Shown piece by piece: positions 43,252-56,100 of a DNA stretch of 64,000 nucleotides. The stretch is from Craterostigma plantagineum (taxonomy: Eukaryota > Streptophyta > Magnoliopsida > Lamiales > Linderniaceae). Location of the stretch: the NCBI GenBank assembly GCA_027422505.1, contig JAPQWV010000001.1, positions 3,596,001 to 3,660,000 of the forward strand, written 5' to 3'. The position numbers and the translations under genes were made by a program. How positions within the stretch are numbered: position 1 is the stretch's first letter; the number at the start of each line of letters is the position of its first letter. Below the pieces are notes generated by a model, which searched no databases, had not been told where the DNA came from, and saw only the letters and a list, made by a program, of their open reading frames with translations.

Positions 43252-45734
43252 CAACGCTATTTGGAACATTAGGGGCCTTAATGGCCCTGCCAACCAGAGG
43301 GAGGTGGCTCTTTTCTGCAGTAAATACAGAATAAACATCATGTGCCTATTGGAAACCAAACTCAAAAAAGAAACTGTACATGGAGTAATCAATAAAGTCT
43401 TTGATGGGTGGGAAGCTTGCCATAACCTCAGCAATCACCATAATGGCCGCATCGTGGTTGTGTGGAGAGGAGATGCTGAATTGGAACTAGTCTCCAAATC
43501 TGAACAGCATATGCATTTCAGGATCCTTAAGGACAACTCTTTAGTCACCTATTTTACATGTGTCTATGGCCACAATGATCTGGGTGCTAGAGGTCAGCTA
43601 TGGGAAATTTTGGGCCAGATTGGTGTTACATTGAAAGGTCCTTGGATGGTATGGGGGACTTTAACAATGTGAGAGGATGTGATGATAGACTGGGTGGGGT
43701 AGCTGTAACTGCTGCTGAGTACAGAGAGTTTAACCAATGCCTATATGACTGCCAACTGGAGGAAATCAGGAAAAGTGGTTGTCAGTACACTTGGTCTAAC
43801 AAGCAGATCAAAGAAAACAGAATATGGTGCAAAATAGATTGGGCATTTGCCAATGAAAACTGGCTGACCAAATTTTTTAATCATACAACAATGTTTCTCC
43901 ATGAAGGCATCTCTATCACTCCCCCATTGTGCTGAAGAATTTAGGGAAGGCTCAAGCACAGAAGAGGGCCTTTAAATACTTCATTATGTAGAGTTTATCC
44001 CCTCCCACAGTCAGGGAATACTGGCACACCCCAGGTGGTTCAGCTATGAAATCAGTGTATGGCAACTTGGCTAGTCTGCGAGGACCCTTGAAGGTCTTGA
44101 ACAGATCACAGTTTGCTGACATTACTATCAGAACTGAAGTGGTCAGGGCCAAATTGGAAGAGACTCAGAATGCCCTACAGGCTGACCCCTTCAATCCTGA
44201 ATTGTTAGCCAAAGAGGAAGCACTTAGAACAGAGTTTGGCTTTCTGCATGTGGCTAATGATAAGTTTTTTAGGCAGAAAGCTAAAGCCAGATGGCTGGAT
44301 AAAGGTGACCAAAATACTGCATATTTTCATGCTAGACTCAAACAGAACCTACACTAACAGAATTCTATCCATCTCTACAGCTGATGGGAAGGTAATCATT
44401 GAGCAAGAGGGTATTCAACAACATTTCTCTGAGTACTTTTAAGAGGTACTGGGCAGAGGGGGATGTAGAAGCCAAAATTTGGATCATACCATTGCTGCTG
44501 AGGGCTACACTCTGAATTTGGAAGATCAGCTCAAGCTCATTCAATCGTTTGAGAAAACTGAGGTCTGGACTGTATTGAATTCCATACATGATGAAGCAGC
44601 GCCCGGGCCAAATGGTTATGGGAGCGGATTCTTTAAAAAAGCATGGAGCATTGTGGGAGATCAAGTCACTACAGGGCTGCTGGAATTTTTCGAAACAGGC
44701 AAACTGTTACCAAAACTTAACAGCACGGTTATATGCCTTATCCCTAAGGTCACCGTCCCCAACACAGCTTTAGACTACAGACCCATAGCTTGCTGCAACA
44801 CTCTGTATAAATGCTTTGCCAAACTGTTACGTAATAGAATTAAGCCTCTACTGCCAAAACTTATCAGTGCTAACCTGAATGCATTTGTAGAAGGGCGCTT
44901 GTGGCAGCCCCGCCTTCCACCACTACTTTCTACACTAGTCTACGCGACTAATGTCCTAATAACGAAATAGATCGTACGAAATTTCGTATAAAATTTTTCC
45001 TTTCATAATAGGAATCGTAACGTTTTCTACAAAATCATCCTGGGTCCTATTTACATAGGAAAGCGCGCATGCGGGTCAAAATAAATCTATCTACTGGGCC
45101 TCCACGAGGTCGAATCCATGCACACACTTCCGTCTCAAAAGCCCTCGGAAGCTTCAAAATTTGGCCTCGCCGTGAAAATGATCACGTACCGTGATCGCGG
45201 GGTCCTACAACACATAAAAACGTGGAATGAGCTTATAAAGCTCAGTAAGTGAAAACCATGCATGCAATGCACGTGACCTAAGTAGCGAAGGCATTCGCCC
45301 CAATGCTATTGACTTCTCACATCCTTCTCGTTCTTTTCATTTCATATTTGGACCACTTCGGCTTTCAATCTTACTATGCACCATATAGAGCTCAAACCCC
45401 TAAGGGTATAAATAAGTGACAGTACACACACTGGGAGGCTAAACCCGAGTACTCCATCTGTGCTTAACCCTATGGCGCCTTTCAATCCCAATGCGGTCCA
45501 CACTGAGAGGCTAATAGTGCCTTTCAATCCCAATGCAGTCCCATTGAGAGGCTAACCCGGGCACACAAATTTCGTTTAACCCTAAGGCGCCTTTCCATCC
45601 CAATGCGGTCTGACACGCGGGCGCTTCTCACTGGTAGCTTACTACGAGGTCGCCAACACTCGAGGTTCCCTCGGTGCCGCTCATTCCCTCGAGTCGCATC
45701 CTCCAGGTTGCATCTCCCGCTACGGGATATTTAC

Positions 45735-45910
45735 CTGCCTCTCGTGAATCAGGCAGTCGGCCTCGTGAATCGCCGTAGTATATTTAGGTATTACCTGCCT
45801 CTCGTGAATCAGGTAGTCGGCCTCGTGAATCGCCGTAATATAATTAGATATTTACCTGCCTCTCGTGAATCAGGCAGTCGGCCTCGTGAATCGCCGTAAT
45901 ATATTTAGGT
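45735..45910. repeat. Tandem repeat inside the LTR, three units
   Basis: The unit ACCTGCCTCTCGTGAATCAG plus GCAGTCGGCCTCGTGAATCG plus CCGTAATATATTTAGGTATT (about 60 bp) is present three times (near 45733, 45793 and 45853). The preceding 45480-45600 carries a CCTTTCAATCCCAATGCGGTC repeat, also three times. Confidence 0.85.
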
Positions 45911-46384
45911 AGCATAGAAGAGCCGTGACTCATCATTGAATCGACAAAAATGCCCATATCGGCAAATATACATATCGCCTTTAAGCGATCTTATACTCAT
46001 GAACGCTATTTCCCTGACTCTCATACTAGTCGTGCGTGCATATGCTCATGCCATGAATATGCGTGTCATGTCATCATATAATGTAAATAATTCACGTAGG
46101 ATCACATAATTTCATAGAAGCATATAACACATAATTTCATGCACATACAATTATGTGTTGTAGTTGCGATTTCCACTTACCTGGTATCCTTAGCTATTAA
46201 ATTTATCTTACGGTATGTCGCTAACCTTCGAACCCTAAGTATACGAACATATAAAATTAGGTTTTGTTAGTCTAATCATAATTTCATAACATGGCTTAAT
46301 TTAGAAAACCCTAGTTTCGATTTCTATAAATTTTGAAACCCTAAAATTTAGAACTTTAACCTAAACTGAAAATTACTATTTTAG

Positions 46385-47060
46385 AGATAGATCTCGATAT
46401 AACTTATAAGATGGATCTCGAGCTGCATTTGTAATTAGGTCTCGCATTATACACAAGGATCTCGATATATAGTATAGGGTAGATCTCGATATATATGCCA
46501 CTATGGACTAAAAATCTCGACATATATTGGACATGAATCTCGATATTACACAAAGATCTCGAGTTTAATACTAACTTCTGTAAACATAATTCTCGACATA
46601 AGGCATGAAATGGTTCTTGAGTTCTCATCACTACACATTATGTTTTCGATATTTACACTATGCTCAAGAATCTCAATATGATTCAAGATAAATCTTGAGC
46701 TGTATGGTAGGTTAAATCTCGACATCATATATATACATGAGTTGGACATAGATTTCGACTTCTATATTAAGTGGGATTGCGTGCTCTTACACCAATGTCT
46801 ATATATATATATATATATATATTGATATTATACTTAAGATGTCGAGGTTACATGTTAAAATTATAACACCATGTCATTATAAGTTTTCAAGATAGACTTC
46901 GGAATGTAAGTTTCGATATTACACATAAAAATCTCGATATGTGTTTGTCGAGATCATTTGTAAAATTTCGAGCTTTAGCTAAATAACATAATTTCGACAT
47001 ATGCCTAATGCTTCATCTCGAGATTGTCTCGAGTCTTCTCTCGACATTCTTTCTATAATA
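46385..47060. repeat. Reiterated ATCTCGA/TCTCGACAT motif field
   Basis: More than twenty TCTCGA, TTCGAC or TTCTCGA-type cores in 670 bp at irregular 20-40-bp spacing in AT-rich DNA (for example 46391, 46416, 46450, 46484, 46515, 46536, 46557). They are not in tandem register. Confidence 0.65.
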
Positions 47061-47746
47061 CTAACGTGATTTCGACACCTACTGAATCTGAAAATCGTAT
47101 CAATCATTCGAAACACCTCATACAGTTATCTACTTTTCGATCAAAACCCTATATTTTTCCAAGAACAGTTTGAACACAATATAAACTTCATGTGTTCTAG
47201 CTAAGTTTCGAACTTAATATATAATCTAACTATAAGAAGTTATAAAGGCTTCAAAAACCCTCATAATCTCCAGATTCTCATACCTGGGCATTTTAAATCT
47301 TGGAAATCTTCTAAGAACAGTTTAGCTCATACAAGAATTTAAGTATATTTAAGTCTACGGAACTTATGACTTATATAAAATTAACCCTCACGTAGCTATT
47401 TATACTCAGATACTTGGGGTCTGTTAATATACTAGTTAAGCATGTAAAAGTTATAATAGAAGTTATACCTTTCCCCAAGTTCAAGTTCGTTCTTTGCTAA
47501 TTGATCTCCTTTGTCCTCCTTAGGGTTTTTCGATAGTTCTTTGTTAATGAATTATGCTAAGTAAATTCTACTCTTTATCTCTTTTGGCCCTTGCGTATGG
47601 AATTATCCAAATGACATCGATGGTTAATTGATCCTTATCTAAGTTCCTGAAATGAGTTATTATTTTATTGATTCTTTAGGTTTCTTGAGCTTCTTATTAC
47701 TTACGTTCATGCTTGGGCCTGTATAGCTATTTAATATAGCCCAAGT

Positions 47747-47779
<33 letters not shown>

Positions 47780-47781
<2 letters not shown>

Positions 47782-47978
47782 TAGTACTATCATATGGAAT
47801 TACTTCTAAGTCCTAACTCCATTTCCTACCGGAATCAGTTATCCTAGTATCATATAATGAAATAAACACATAACAATATATTAGTACTATCATATGGAAT
47901 TACTTCTAAGTCCTAACTCCATTTCCTACCGGGTCAGTTATCCTAGTATCATATAATGAAAGAAACACATAACATAGA
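47780..47978. repeat. Two direct copies of an about 100-bp unit
   Basis: TTAGTACTATCATATGGAATTAC and the following text to AACACATAACA occur at about 47781-47875 and 47881-47975. They differ by a few bases (CCGGAATCAG against CCGGGTCAG). Confidence 0.88.
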
Positions 47979-49982
47979 ATCACGTAAACATATCATATGC
48001 AGTCAAATAGTCATATAATATACAGGCATATTTATTGACCAACACTAGTCCCTGTCGCCAAAATTTTCTAAGTCTTAATAATCATTATTCAATTCATCTG
48101 TCTCTAGTTAAATATTTTCCATTTCTAATTATATCGTAAATCCCGTAATTAAATTTTACGGGTATTACAGCGCTCAATAGTGCATAACATACTCCTCTGC
48201 CAAGATATGATCAGACTATACAACAGAAAGAATACCTCCGCAAGAGCCCTCATGAAAGTGGACATTAGGAAAGCTTATGATACAGTTGACTGGAATTTCT
48301 TGAAGGATTGGCTGTGCCTACTCAAATTCCCCATGAAGTTTGTTAAGTGGGTCATGGAGTGCATTGCCACGGTATCCTATACTGTCTCCATCAATGGAGC
48401 TTTGACTAAGACTATAAAAGGTGCAAGGGGTTTGAGGCAGGGGGATCGATGTCACCTTTGCTATTTGTGATAGCTGTGGAATACCTTACCAGGAAATTGC
48501 AGATAGCTGCTAAGGACCCTCGGTTTAGATTCCATCCCAGATGCAAAGCTGTGAAACTAGTGAACCTTTGCTTCGCAGACGACTTAATGCTGTTCTGCAA
48601 GGGTACTACGGGGGCTGTGACAGTGATTAAAGAAGTCCTTGACCACTTTCAAACAGTCTCTGGCTTGGTAGCAAATCATCAGAAATCAAATCTGTACTTG
48701 GCTGGAACTCCCACTGCTATTGCTGATCAGATTGCTAGGATTACAAGATTTCAGTTGGGGAGCTATCCAATGAGATATCTGGGAGTCCCCATCTCCCCAA
48801 TCAAATGGAGTAGAAGCTCATGTCAGAACCTAGTGGAAAAGATCACTGCCAGAATCCACCGCTGGGCGACAAGGAATTTATCCTATACGGGTAGGCTATG
48901 CTTGTCAACTCTGTACTGCTGGCGACACATGGCTACTGGGGGTCTATATTCCTGTTACCTAAGGCTGTCTCAAAGGAGGTTGATAGGATTTGTAAAGAGT
49001 TCCTTTGGGGCAAGAAAGCTCATGGCAAATGCATACCGCTTATATGTTGGAATAAAGTTTGTTGCCCAAGAAGCAAAGGTGGGCTCAACTTGCGGGACTG
49101 TGTTACCTGGAACCTTGCACTCGCAGGCAAGCAAATCTGGGATATTACAATGAAGGTCGACTCCTTATGGATAAAATGGATAAATGTGATTTACTTGAAG
49201 GATTCAGATTTCTGGGATTTTGACCCCTGCTGTAGACTCGAGCTGGCATTGGCGAAAGATTCATAAGTTGAAAGAAAGGTTCAGAATGGGATACGGGGGC
49301 GGATGGTGGTTACCTGCTAAAGATGGACAGTACTCGGCTCAGACTGGGTATCTATGTCTCAGAGGAGAATTCACAGATTTCCCATACTGTAAAGCTGTGT
49401 GGAATAGGTTTAATGTTCCTAAACAATCCTTTATTCTTTGGTTAATAATACAGAAACGAGTGTTAACTGCTGATAGATTGAAAGCATGGGGGGTTGTCCA
49501 TAGTCAATGGAAGGTGCAAGCTCTGTGGGATGTCTGATGAATCTGTGGAACACATTTTCTTGGCATGCTCATTAGTCAGCAAGTGCTAGTATTCATGGCT
49601 GAATACTGGTCTGTTGCTTCATTCATTTGAGGATCTATGTTGTTGGTTGGAAAGCATGGGGAAAAAAAGAAATGTTCAGTGTCGCATTACAGTGGCCTGT
49701 TATACATCTACTCTATATCATATTTGGTGTGAAAGAAACCGAAGAGTGCATGAACAAGGGACGAATGATGTGCATCAAATCAGAGCTGTGATTAAGAAGG
49801 AAATGCAATGGAGACTTCAATCATTCTGGCATAGTAAGCGTGTTGCTAATTCAGTGTTGTTTCAACTTATCAATTCTGGCCCTGCAGTTTAAATCCTGTA
49901 TATTGTGGCCTTTGCTGTACATAAACTGTCATTGAGACAGTGGTAAATGGAAATTTCCTTCTACAAAAAAAAAAAAGTAAAA

Positions 49983-50693
49983 ATCGAAATTTTTGGATAT
50001 ATACATTGATTGTATTTTATACTTTTAAAATTTATGTAACCCGTTACTTTACTCTATAAAAAATTTTATCTTCACATGTTTTTGTTATTTTACACACATA
50101 CTCATTAAAATATCGGTTACGCTATTTTTTAACAGAAGGAGTTGGATCAATTATTGCTCAACTAGGATATTGTCTATTATACTTTTGCTCGACAGTTTCA
50201 TTATAAATTGACAGAAAATTGAATTTTGTTTTAGAACCTATAATTTATAGCATCTATTTTATCTTTGAAGCATCTATTTTATCGTTCAATTATTTTATTT
50301 TTATATTCGTAATATCTGATATTTAATCCTGTGTCAGCCAATTAAATATTATTTTGCTATTTGATTATGTTTTTCCAGTTTCTATTTATTTGATAATATT
50401 AGATTTTTTTGTTACTCAAAATTCTGTCAAATTTGAGGGAGTATAATTCAAAAGAGATCATCTACAACAACATTTAAAGATATCATCTACAACATTTATA
50501 TAAATATATAAACTATCTAAATAAACTAAATTATACCTTTTTCGTATAATAAAGGAACAAACTTACCAAAAAATTAAAGGAGAAACAAATTTATTTTTTA
50601 GCATGTGCACATATGACCCACATAATTTTCTCTCTATTTTAAAGTGAGTACACCTATATCTAGAATCTCATATAAGAAAAATATATTAGTTTG
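49983..50693. other. AT-rich intergenic, no feature seen
   Basis: AT-rich DNA between the LINE target duplication and the TIR element. Nothing recognised. Confidence 0.4.
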
Positions 50694-51214
50694 GAGAGAA
50701 AGGCAAAAATAATGAACTTTTTAAAATTTAAGTGCAAATCTAGTTAACTTTTCAACAATGTTGAAAAACTAAACAAGTTTTTTCACTTTTAATTATTTTT
50801 TTACCACAAAACTATTTAAAATTACAATTCTACTCTCTCATTACTACAAATAAGCAATGTTTTATTGATAATTATATATTTAACCCCAATTAAATTTAAT
50901 ATTTTCAGTTAAAACATTCTAATTAAAGTAAAGCTTCCCGAGGCTAGGCCTTGCAGACGCATCAAGCAGCTAACATATAGAATCTTTTGCATTATAGAAA
51001 ATATCATTATTTTATATAACATTAGTTTATAATAATTAAACTATAAAGAATGAAAGAAGAATAAAACAAACCTATTCAAACGTTCCTTTGAATATAAATT
51101 TTAAGGCGACGTTGCGTAGTATTAAAAAAATATGGTCTTTCATAAAATATTCAAACAAACACTATCTAGCAATAATCAATTTCTATAAAGTTGTCACACT
51201 TCATCATCATTAAT

Positions 51215-52110
51215 TTTCATTGAGCGTTTCTTGCGAGACTTCGATCCATTTCACATGGATATCGCCGTGTTCGCTTTCGTCCGACTTTTCTTTCTGGGCG
51301 TAGATAAGGATTGTGTACCAGATGAAAAGGAGGCTTCCAATGAGACTCCTCTAATGGATACTCAAATTGATAGGAATATTGTTGGGAGAGGCGAGCCGGA
51401 AACTCGCCGGAGACGCCGGGAGCCGCCGGAGAAGACGGCCGGTTGGAGCTGGGATGAACTGAAGCTGGAATACTGAAGAAAAGCTGAAGATTGGCCGCGA
51501 CGTACAGACACCGTCGGATCATCTTGGCGCGAGATCTGATGGTCTGCGTTTGAAGGCTGAGGATTTAATCCTATCCGTAGGATAGCGCGCCAAGTGGATG
51601 AGCGGCTCAGATTGGAAGAAGCTAGATGGGGGCGGATTATGAATATCGACCATTGGATGAAGATCGAACGGCTCAGATTGAAAGTGCTTATTCACTTAAA
51701 GAAGTGTCATGTGGTTTATATGTGATCACGTGAAAAGGCCTGGGCAACGTGACGCGCTGTGGGACGTTCGATCAGATCTAATCGGACGGCTCTGGTGGAT
51801 CGCAAGAAATGCTTCAGCTATTATAAATATCAGTTTCGCTCAGTTCAACCTCACCACTTTGAGAGCTCGTATCTTTCTCTAGGGATAGAATTAGAGAAAA
51901 GTGTAAACATGAAAGTTGCAGATCTTGTCTAGGGCTGTAACTTTCGTGTTGGGTGGAAATACAAAGGAGCTCTTGTTTGGTCCGTGGATGTAGGCCAATT
52001 CTCGGCCGAACCACGTTAAATATCTGTGTCGTGTGTGTGCGTTTTTCACAGTTTTCGATCCGATTGAGCTCGCGACCGATCGAATCGATTCACGAGAGTT
52101 ACACACACTG
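51215..52110. other. GC-richer internal segment of the 243-bp-TIR element
   Basis: Composition differs from the flanking AT-rich TIRs. It has CGGCTCAGATTGGAAG / CGGCTCAGATTGAAAG repeats (51604, 51671), a CAGCTATTATAAATATCAG TATA-like site at 51818-51836, and a short CT/AG-rich leader after it. It may be captured host promoter or 5' sequence, or remains of an LTR. No product can be named. Confidence 0.4.
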
Positions 52111-52257
52111 AAAGCACGTCCAAATACGAGTCTAACGGCGGTCCTCGATCAACAATTATGTTGCCTCCAAAATTTCAATTCCAAAATCATCTGGAACATA
52201 TTCACATTGATCAACTTTAAAATACTTACACCTAAAAGAAAATATAGAGACAAGTTC

Positions 52258-52372
52258 AATAATAATAATGACAACAATAACAACAAAAACAACAACAACA
52301 ATAATGATAATACTAGTAATAATAATAATAACAGTAATAATAATAATAAATAAGTAAGTAAGTAAATAAGTA
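52258..52372. repeat. Imperfect AAT/AAC trinucleotide repeat
   Basis: AATAATAATGACAACAATAAC-type low-complexity sequence. The Asn-rich and Leu-rich reading frames across it are artefacts. Confidence 0.85.
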
Positions 52373-53159
52373 TTCTAATTATAATAATATAATGTGCAGT
52401 AAATATAATAAATAATGAATTACTTGGATTAACTTGTTGCACCGCGTGAAGGAAACATGGCAATTTGGTAACAGAAGTTTCCCATGTGCCATATATTTTT
52501 TGCACTGCTAAATTTACTGCTCGTCGTGCTTTGTATCTATTAATATCAAAACGAACTTATTTTTAATTAGTCGTCGTGCTTTATTTTAATTAAAATGTTT
52601 TAACTGAAAATATTAAACTTAATTGGGGTTAAATATATAATTAGCAATAAAACAATGCTTATTTGTAGTAATGAGATAGTAGAATTGTAATTTTAAATAG
52701 TTTTGTGGTCAAACAAACAATAACTAAAAGTGAAAAACTTGTTTAGTTTTGCCATGTTGTTAAAAGGTTAGCTAGATTTGCACTTAAGTTTTAAAATTCG
52801 ATATTTTTTGTCTTTCTCTCTATTTTTTTTTTTTTCGGAGGAAAAGGTCTTCTCTCTATTAGTTGGTGCAACAATGGGACATGCAGTGGGACAGAGGATA
52901 CCGTATGGAATAATACCCCGCGAGTGGGACCCACAGTTCATCTCCCTTCGCGTACAGAACAGAGGTATTCGCCAAAAAAAAAACAGACTACACACACATA
53001 CGCGTGTTTCTCTGTGTGTATCTTCCTCTCCGTATTTGTCCGACTCCGTTTGGTGCACACCATTGAAAAAGACATCATCGAAAAAGACATCATCGAAGAA
53101 GAAACAGCTCAAACCCACGAGACAAAATTACCAAAACACCCAAGGACGAACCTCACCTC

Positions 53160-56100
53160 ATGGACTCCCTCTTCAAACCTCCCCGTACGCGGCAAAACTC
53201 GTTGTCCTTCTCCGGGCCGTACGATGGCGTTTTGCTCTCTAACAAAGTGAAGAAGTCGCCGCCGTCGTTGGATTACGTGGAAATTTTCTCCGGTTCGCCG
53301 TCTTCGATACCGGTCCTCAACCTCTCCGGCCTCGAAAGCGGCCAGGCGAGGGCCATGAGCTCGAGCAACAAAGTCGACTACACCAGCATATTCGGCGGGT
53401 TCAGGAATGATGACGTGGCGGCTCCCTACGAGGAGCTGTTTAACAGCCGTAGTTCTTCTAAGGGGAAGAGAAGCGCTAAATCCAGGTGAGATGGTCTTCG
53501 ACATTATCGCGTTTTACGTGTTATTTGGTGGAATGTATGCTGAATCTTGACCTGTTGATGGTTGTCTCTGCCGTTTGGGTTTTTCAGTACGAATGTAAAT
53601 AGAGCCCATCGATTTCTGGGTATGATATTGCTATTGGTTTTTGTTTCACTTTTTCTTGGATTAAACATACAGATCTTCATCGAGATCTCCTGCCCCGCAA
53701 CAACAGTCAGCCTCTCAGCATTCTTCGGCGGCCTTATTACACCCCACCGATCAATCTGTTGATGGAGCTCAAAAACATTCCGATATGTCTGCAGAAACGT
53801 CGAATGGGAAGACCCACATAACACAGCTTCATGCAGTTCCTGGATTTGCGTCTTTGTTGATGGTGCATCGCAGGTTCAAAAGACTAAAAATGCGGTTGGG
53901 CCTTCACTGAAACGTGAAGTTAGTCGGACATGGAGTTTCAGTTCTGAGATGGGAAAAGTCAAAAGTGGTTCAACCCATGATAAACCTCACGATAAATCGT
54001 GTGAGTTGAATGAGATTGATTGAAATCCCAGGATTTGAATGTGCCAAAGCTTTCAAATGCAGAAGATTCTTCTGAAAAAAGGAAATCAAAGTCCACCCAC
54101 TTTACTTGATGAGGATGATCTTCTCGATGAAAATTCAGCTGCTGTTGCGTTGAAGAAAGCGATAGATCAAGCGCAGGAAATCATAACAATAGCGAAAATG
54201 GTTATGGAAAGGAAAAAGAAAGGTGGTAGCGAGATTCGTCTCAAAGCCAGTTCTAGTAGTCGCCGTAAAGTGAAGGATATGAAGGAAACAAGAACTGAGC
54301 CAGACAAGGGCATTGAATGTAATGAGGAGATTGATGGTGGGGCAAATGGTGTGAGCTTGAATCCTAGTTCTAGTGGTGCTAGACAAAAATTTAGATCTGC
54401 ACCAAGACTCGATCATAAATGCGGAAAGGATAATGTATACGTCGTAACAAAATATGTTGCAACAGCTAAAGTTCGTGGAGAGGCAATTGATGAGGATAAG
54501 ATGTCACCTAAGGAGGAGATTGTAATAGAGGACAGGTTCGAAAAAGCAACGGAATTAGAAGGGTCATTCAGTGGGATAAGTAATAGATTGCCTGCTTCTC
54601 GCGACCATTTAGTGGTGAAAGAAGAAAAGTTGGCTGAAAATGTTGTTATACCTGAAGTGTAAAATGAGGAAACAAGTTCTCATAGAGTGACAGTCTCCGA
54701 AAAGTCGGTAACTTTGGAGCCTGGGAATGAACAGAGTATAGAAAATAGAATGCTTACCTCAAATGAATTTGAATTTCTTGGTGGCAAATTTGAACATTTG
54801 GCTGAATTGATTTATAAGGAAGAAGGACCAGAAGTTGTTGCCAAACTAGCTGAAAGTAAAATTGAGACATCTGATATATTACTGAAGGTGGACGAATGTG
54901 TGGATCGATCATTTGAAGGTCACGAAAAACTCTGTGAAACATACCCTGAGAGCATGGCTGACGTGCTAGTGAATAAAATTTTGAACGAAGCAGATGTAAT
55001 GTCCGGGATTTACCAGGAGAACACATATATCCAAGAGAGGAACAGTTTTTTGGAAAATGAGGTAGATGATGAAAAGAAACCTGCCTCGATCAAGAAACTT
55101 GTGACTTTGGAGAAACCTGAAGTCACATCAGAAGTAGAGGTGAGTGAAACTATTATGGGCTCTAGCTCAACTGATTCTCAATTTGAAATCAAGAATCGAG
55201 ATTCTGCTATGGTCTTTGATGGGCATAATAATTTAGTCGAACTTGAAGAGGTTGAAATTAAATTAAGACATGTCAATACTTACGAAGAGAAGGCAGCTGA
55301 AACAATACGTGTAGAGGCATATGATTTTGCTGAAGTTCGAAATAGCGAATACGATGTCGATGCCATAGAAACGATTGGGGCAGTTGAAGGTGAAGAAGGG
55401 AGAAATGAAGAGAGTAATCATATATGTAAGTTGCATGAAGATGGTTGCAAAAACATTACTGGTATTGAAGCTGGTGATCGAAATCCTAATGACAATATTC
55501 CCATTGTTGAAACTCATCGGGCATATGAATCCAGAGATGACGATCATCAGCAACAAGTTAAGAACTGTGAAGAAAATAATGTTAGTACGACTGAAATCCT
55601 TCAAGCATTTGATGCGGTTGAAGGGGACAAAGAACCTAATGAGTCAAACCATTCCATGGATGATGAAATGCATGAAACCGAACAAGATCAACATTCTCTG
55701 GAAGATATATTCTCTGAAATCAAGCTGCAGAATGATTTGGAAGGAACTTCTTGTGATGGAACAGGGCCTGAGGATGGTAGCTTAATTGATAAAAGTCGAG
55801 CCTATGAACTGCCAGATGAAGATTATGACATTCTTGAGGGGTCTCAAGAATGTAATGTATTCGTTAATCCATATTTAACCGAGTCCCTCTACTCTAATTT
55901 AAACAGATATGGATGTGAGTTCACAGATATCACACAAGAACCCGAAGAAGTTCAAGGCTCTGATGAAGCTTCATCATCTTATAGTCTCGACAATACAGTG
56001 GTGTCATGCACTCACAAATATGAAGCTCACGTAGAGGGGCTAAATGAAGCAACCTCAGACGAGAATAAAGGGAAATCTAGACCCAAAGCTATTTCTGATG

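Larger units (their letters stand above)
44900..48169. mobile_element. LTR-type insertion in the LINE, probably a 3.27-kb solo LTR
   Basis: Starts TGTGGCAGCCCCGCC and ends ACGGGTATTACA, with a 5-bp duplication GCGCT (44895-44899 and 48170-48174). Removing it restores the LINE reading GAAGGGCGC|TCAATAGTG (EGRSIV). TG...CA ends and a 5-bp duplication fit an LTR; CGGGTATTACA ends are common in Ty3/Gypsy LTRs. There is no coding domain inside. Internal features: a 57-62-bp tandem repeat at 45735-45910, many TCTCGA/ATCTCGAT cores at 46385-47060, and an about 100-bp duplication at 47780-47975. Confidence 0.85.
43244..49892 (+). pseudogene. LINE ORF2 (endonuclease, reverse transcriptase), interrupted
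   Basis: Starts at ATG 43244, inside the end of ORF1. Seen: apurinic-type endonuclease (NIRGLNGPANQREVA, CLLETKL, GDFNNVRGCDDRLGG, NRIWCKIDWAFAN; 43256-43880), a linker, then RT (AAPGPNGYGSGFFKKAW, DYRPIACCNTLYKC, NAFVEGR up to 44899, resuming SIVHNILLCQDMI at 48175, KVDIRKAYDTVDW, GLRQGD, MSPLLFVIAVEYL, CFADDLMLFC near 48575), the YLGVPIS block, and a zinc-binding zf-RVT region near 49380-49590. Frame changes near 43650, 43925, 44350, 44440, 48450, 48900 and 49220, plus the insertion, destroy it. The catalytic FADD is kept. Confidence 0.9.
41922..49971 (+). mobile_element. LINE (L1-like) retrotransposon, split by an LTR-type insertion
   Basis: Begins TAGGCTTCAAGGGTTAGGG after the target duplication AAAAAGTAAAA (41911-41921) and ends in poly(A) at 49965-49971, running into the second copy of the duplication (49972-49982). 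Two overlapping reading frames: ORF1 (DUF4283 plus zinc knuckle) and ORF2 (endonuclease, reverse transcriptase, zf-RVT). The full 5' end, 11-bp duplication and A-tail show a full-length L1-type insertion of about 4.78 kb, excluding the 3.27-kb insert at 44900-48169. Several frame changes in ORF2 make it inactive. Confidence 0.92.
50694..52820. mobile_element. Non-autonomous DNA transposon with 243-bp TIRs
   Basis: Long TIRs at 50694-50936 and 52578-52820 start GAGAGAAAGRCAAAAA and match over most of 243 bp (for example AAGTGCAAATCTAG, CAAAACTATTTAAAATTAC, GTTTTATTG and AACCCCAATTAAATTTAA). The 1.64-kb inside has no transposase. Its GC content is higher from 51215 to 52110, with short frames on both strands that have no domain I know. 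Long TIRs suggest a MULE or foldback element; I could not find a 9-bp duplication. The right end lies only 340 bp upstream of the auxilin-like start codon. Confidence 0.78.

Noticed and set aside
51217..51522. Overlapping frames of 101 and 81 codons on opposite strands
   Set aside because: Neither shows a domain. They lie inside the TIR element and cannot be called genes.
52033..52505. Asn-rich plus-strand and Leu-rich minus-strand frames
   Set aside because: They are products of the AAT/AAC microsatellite.
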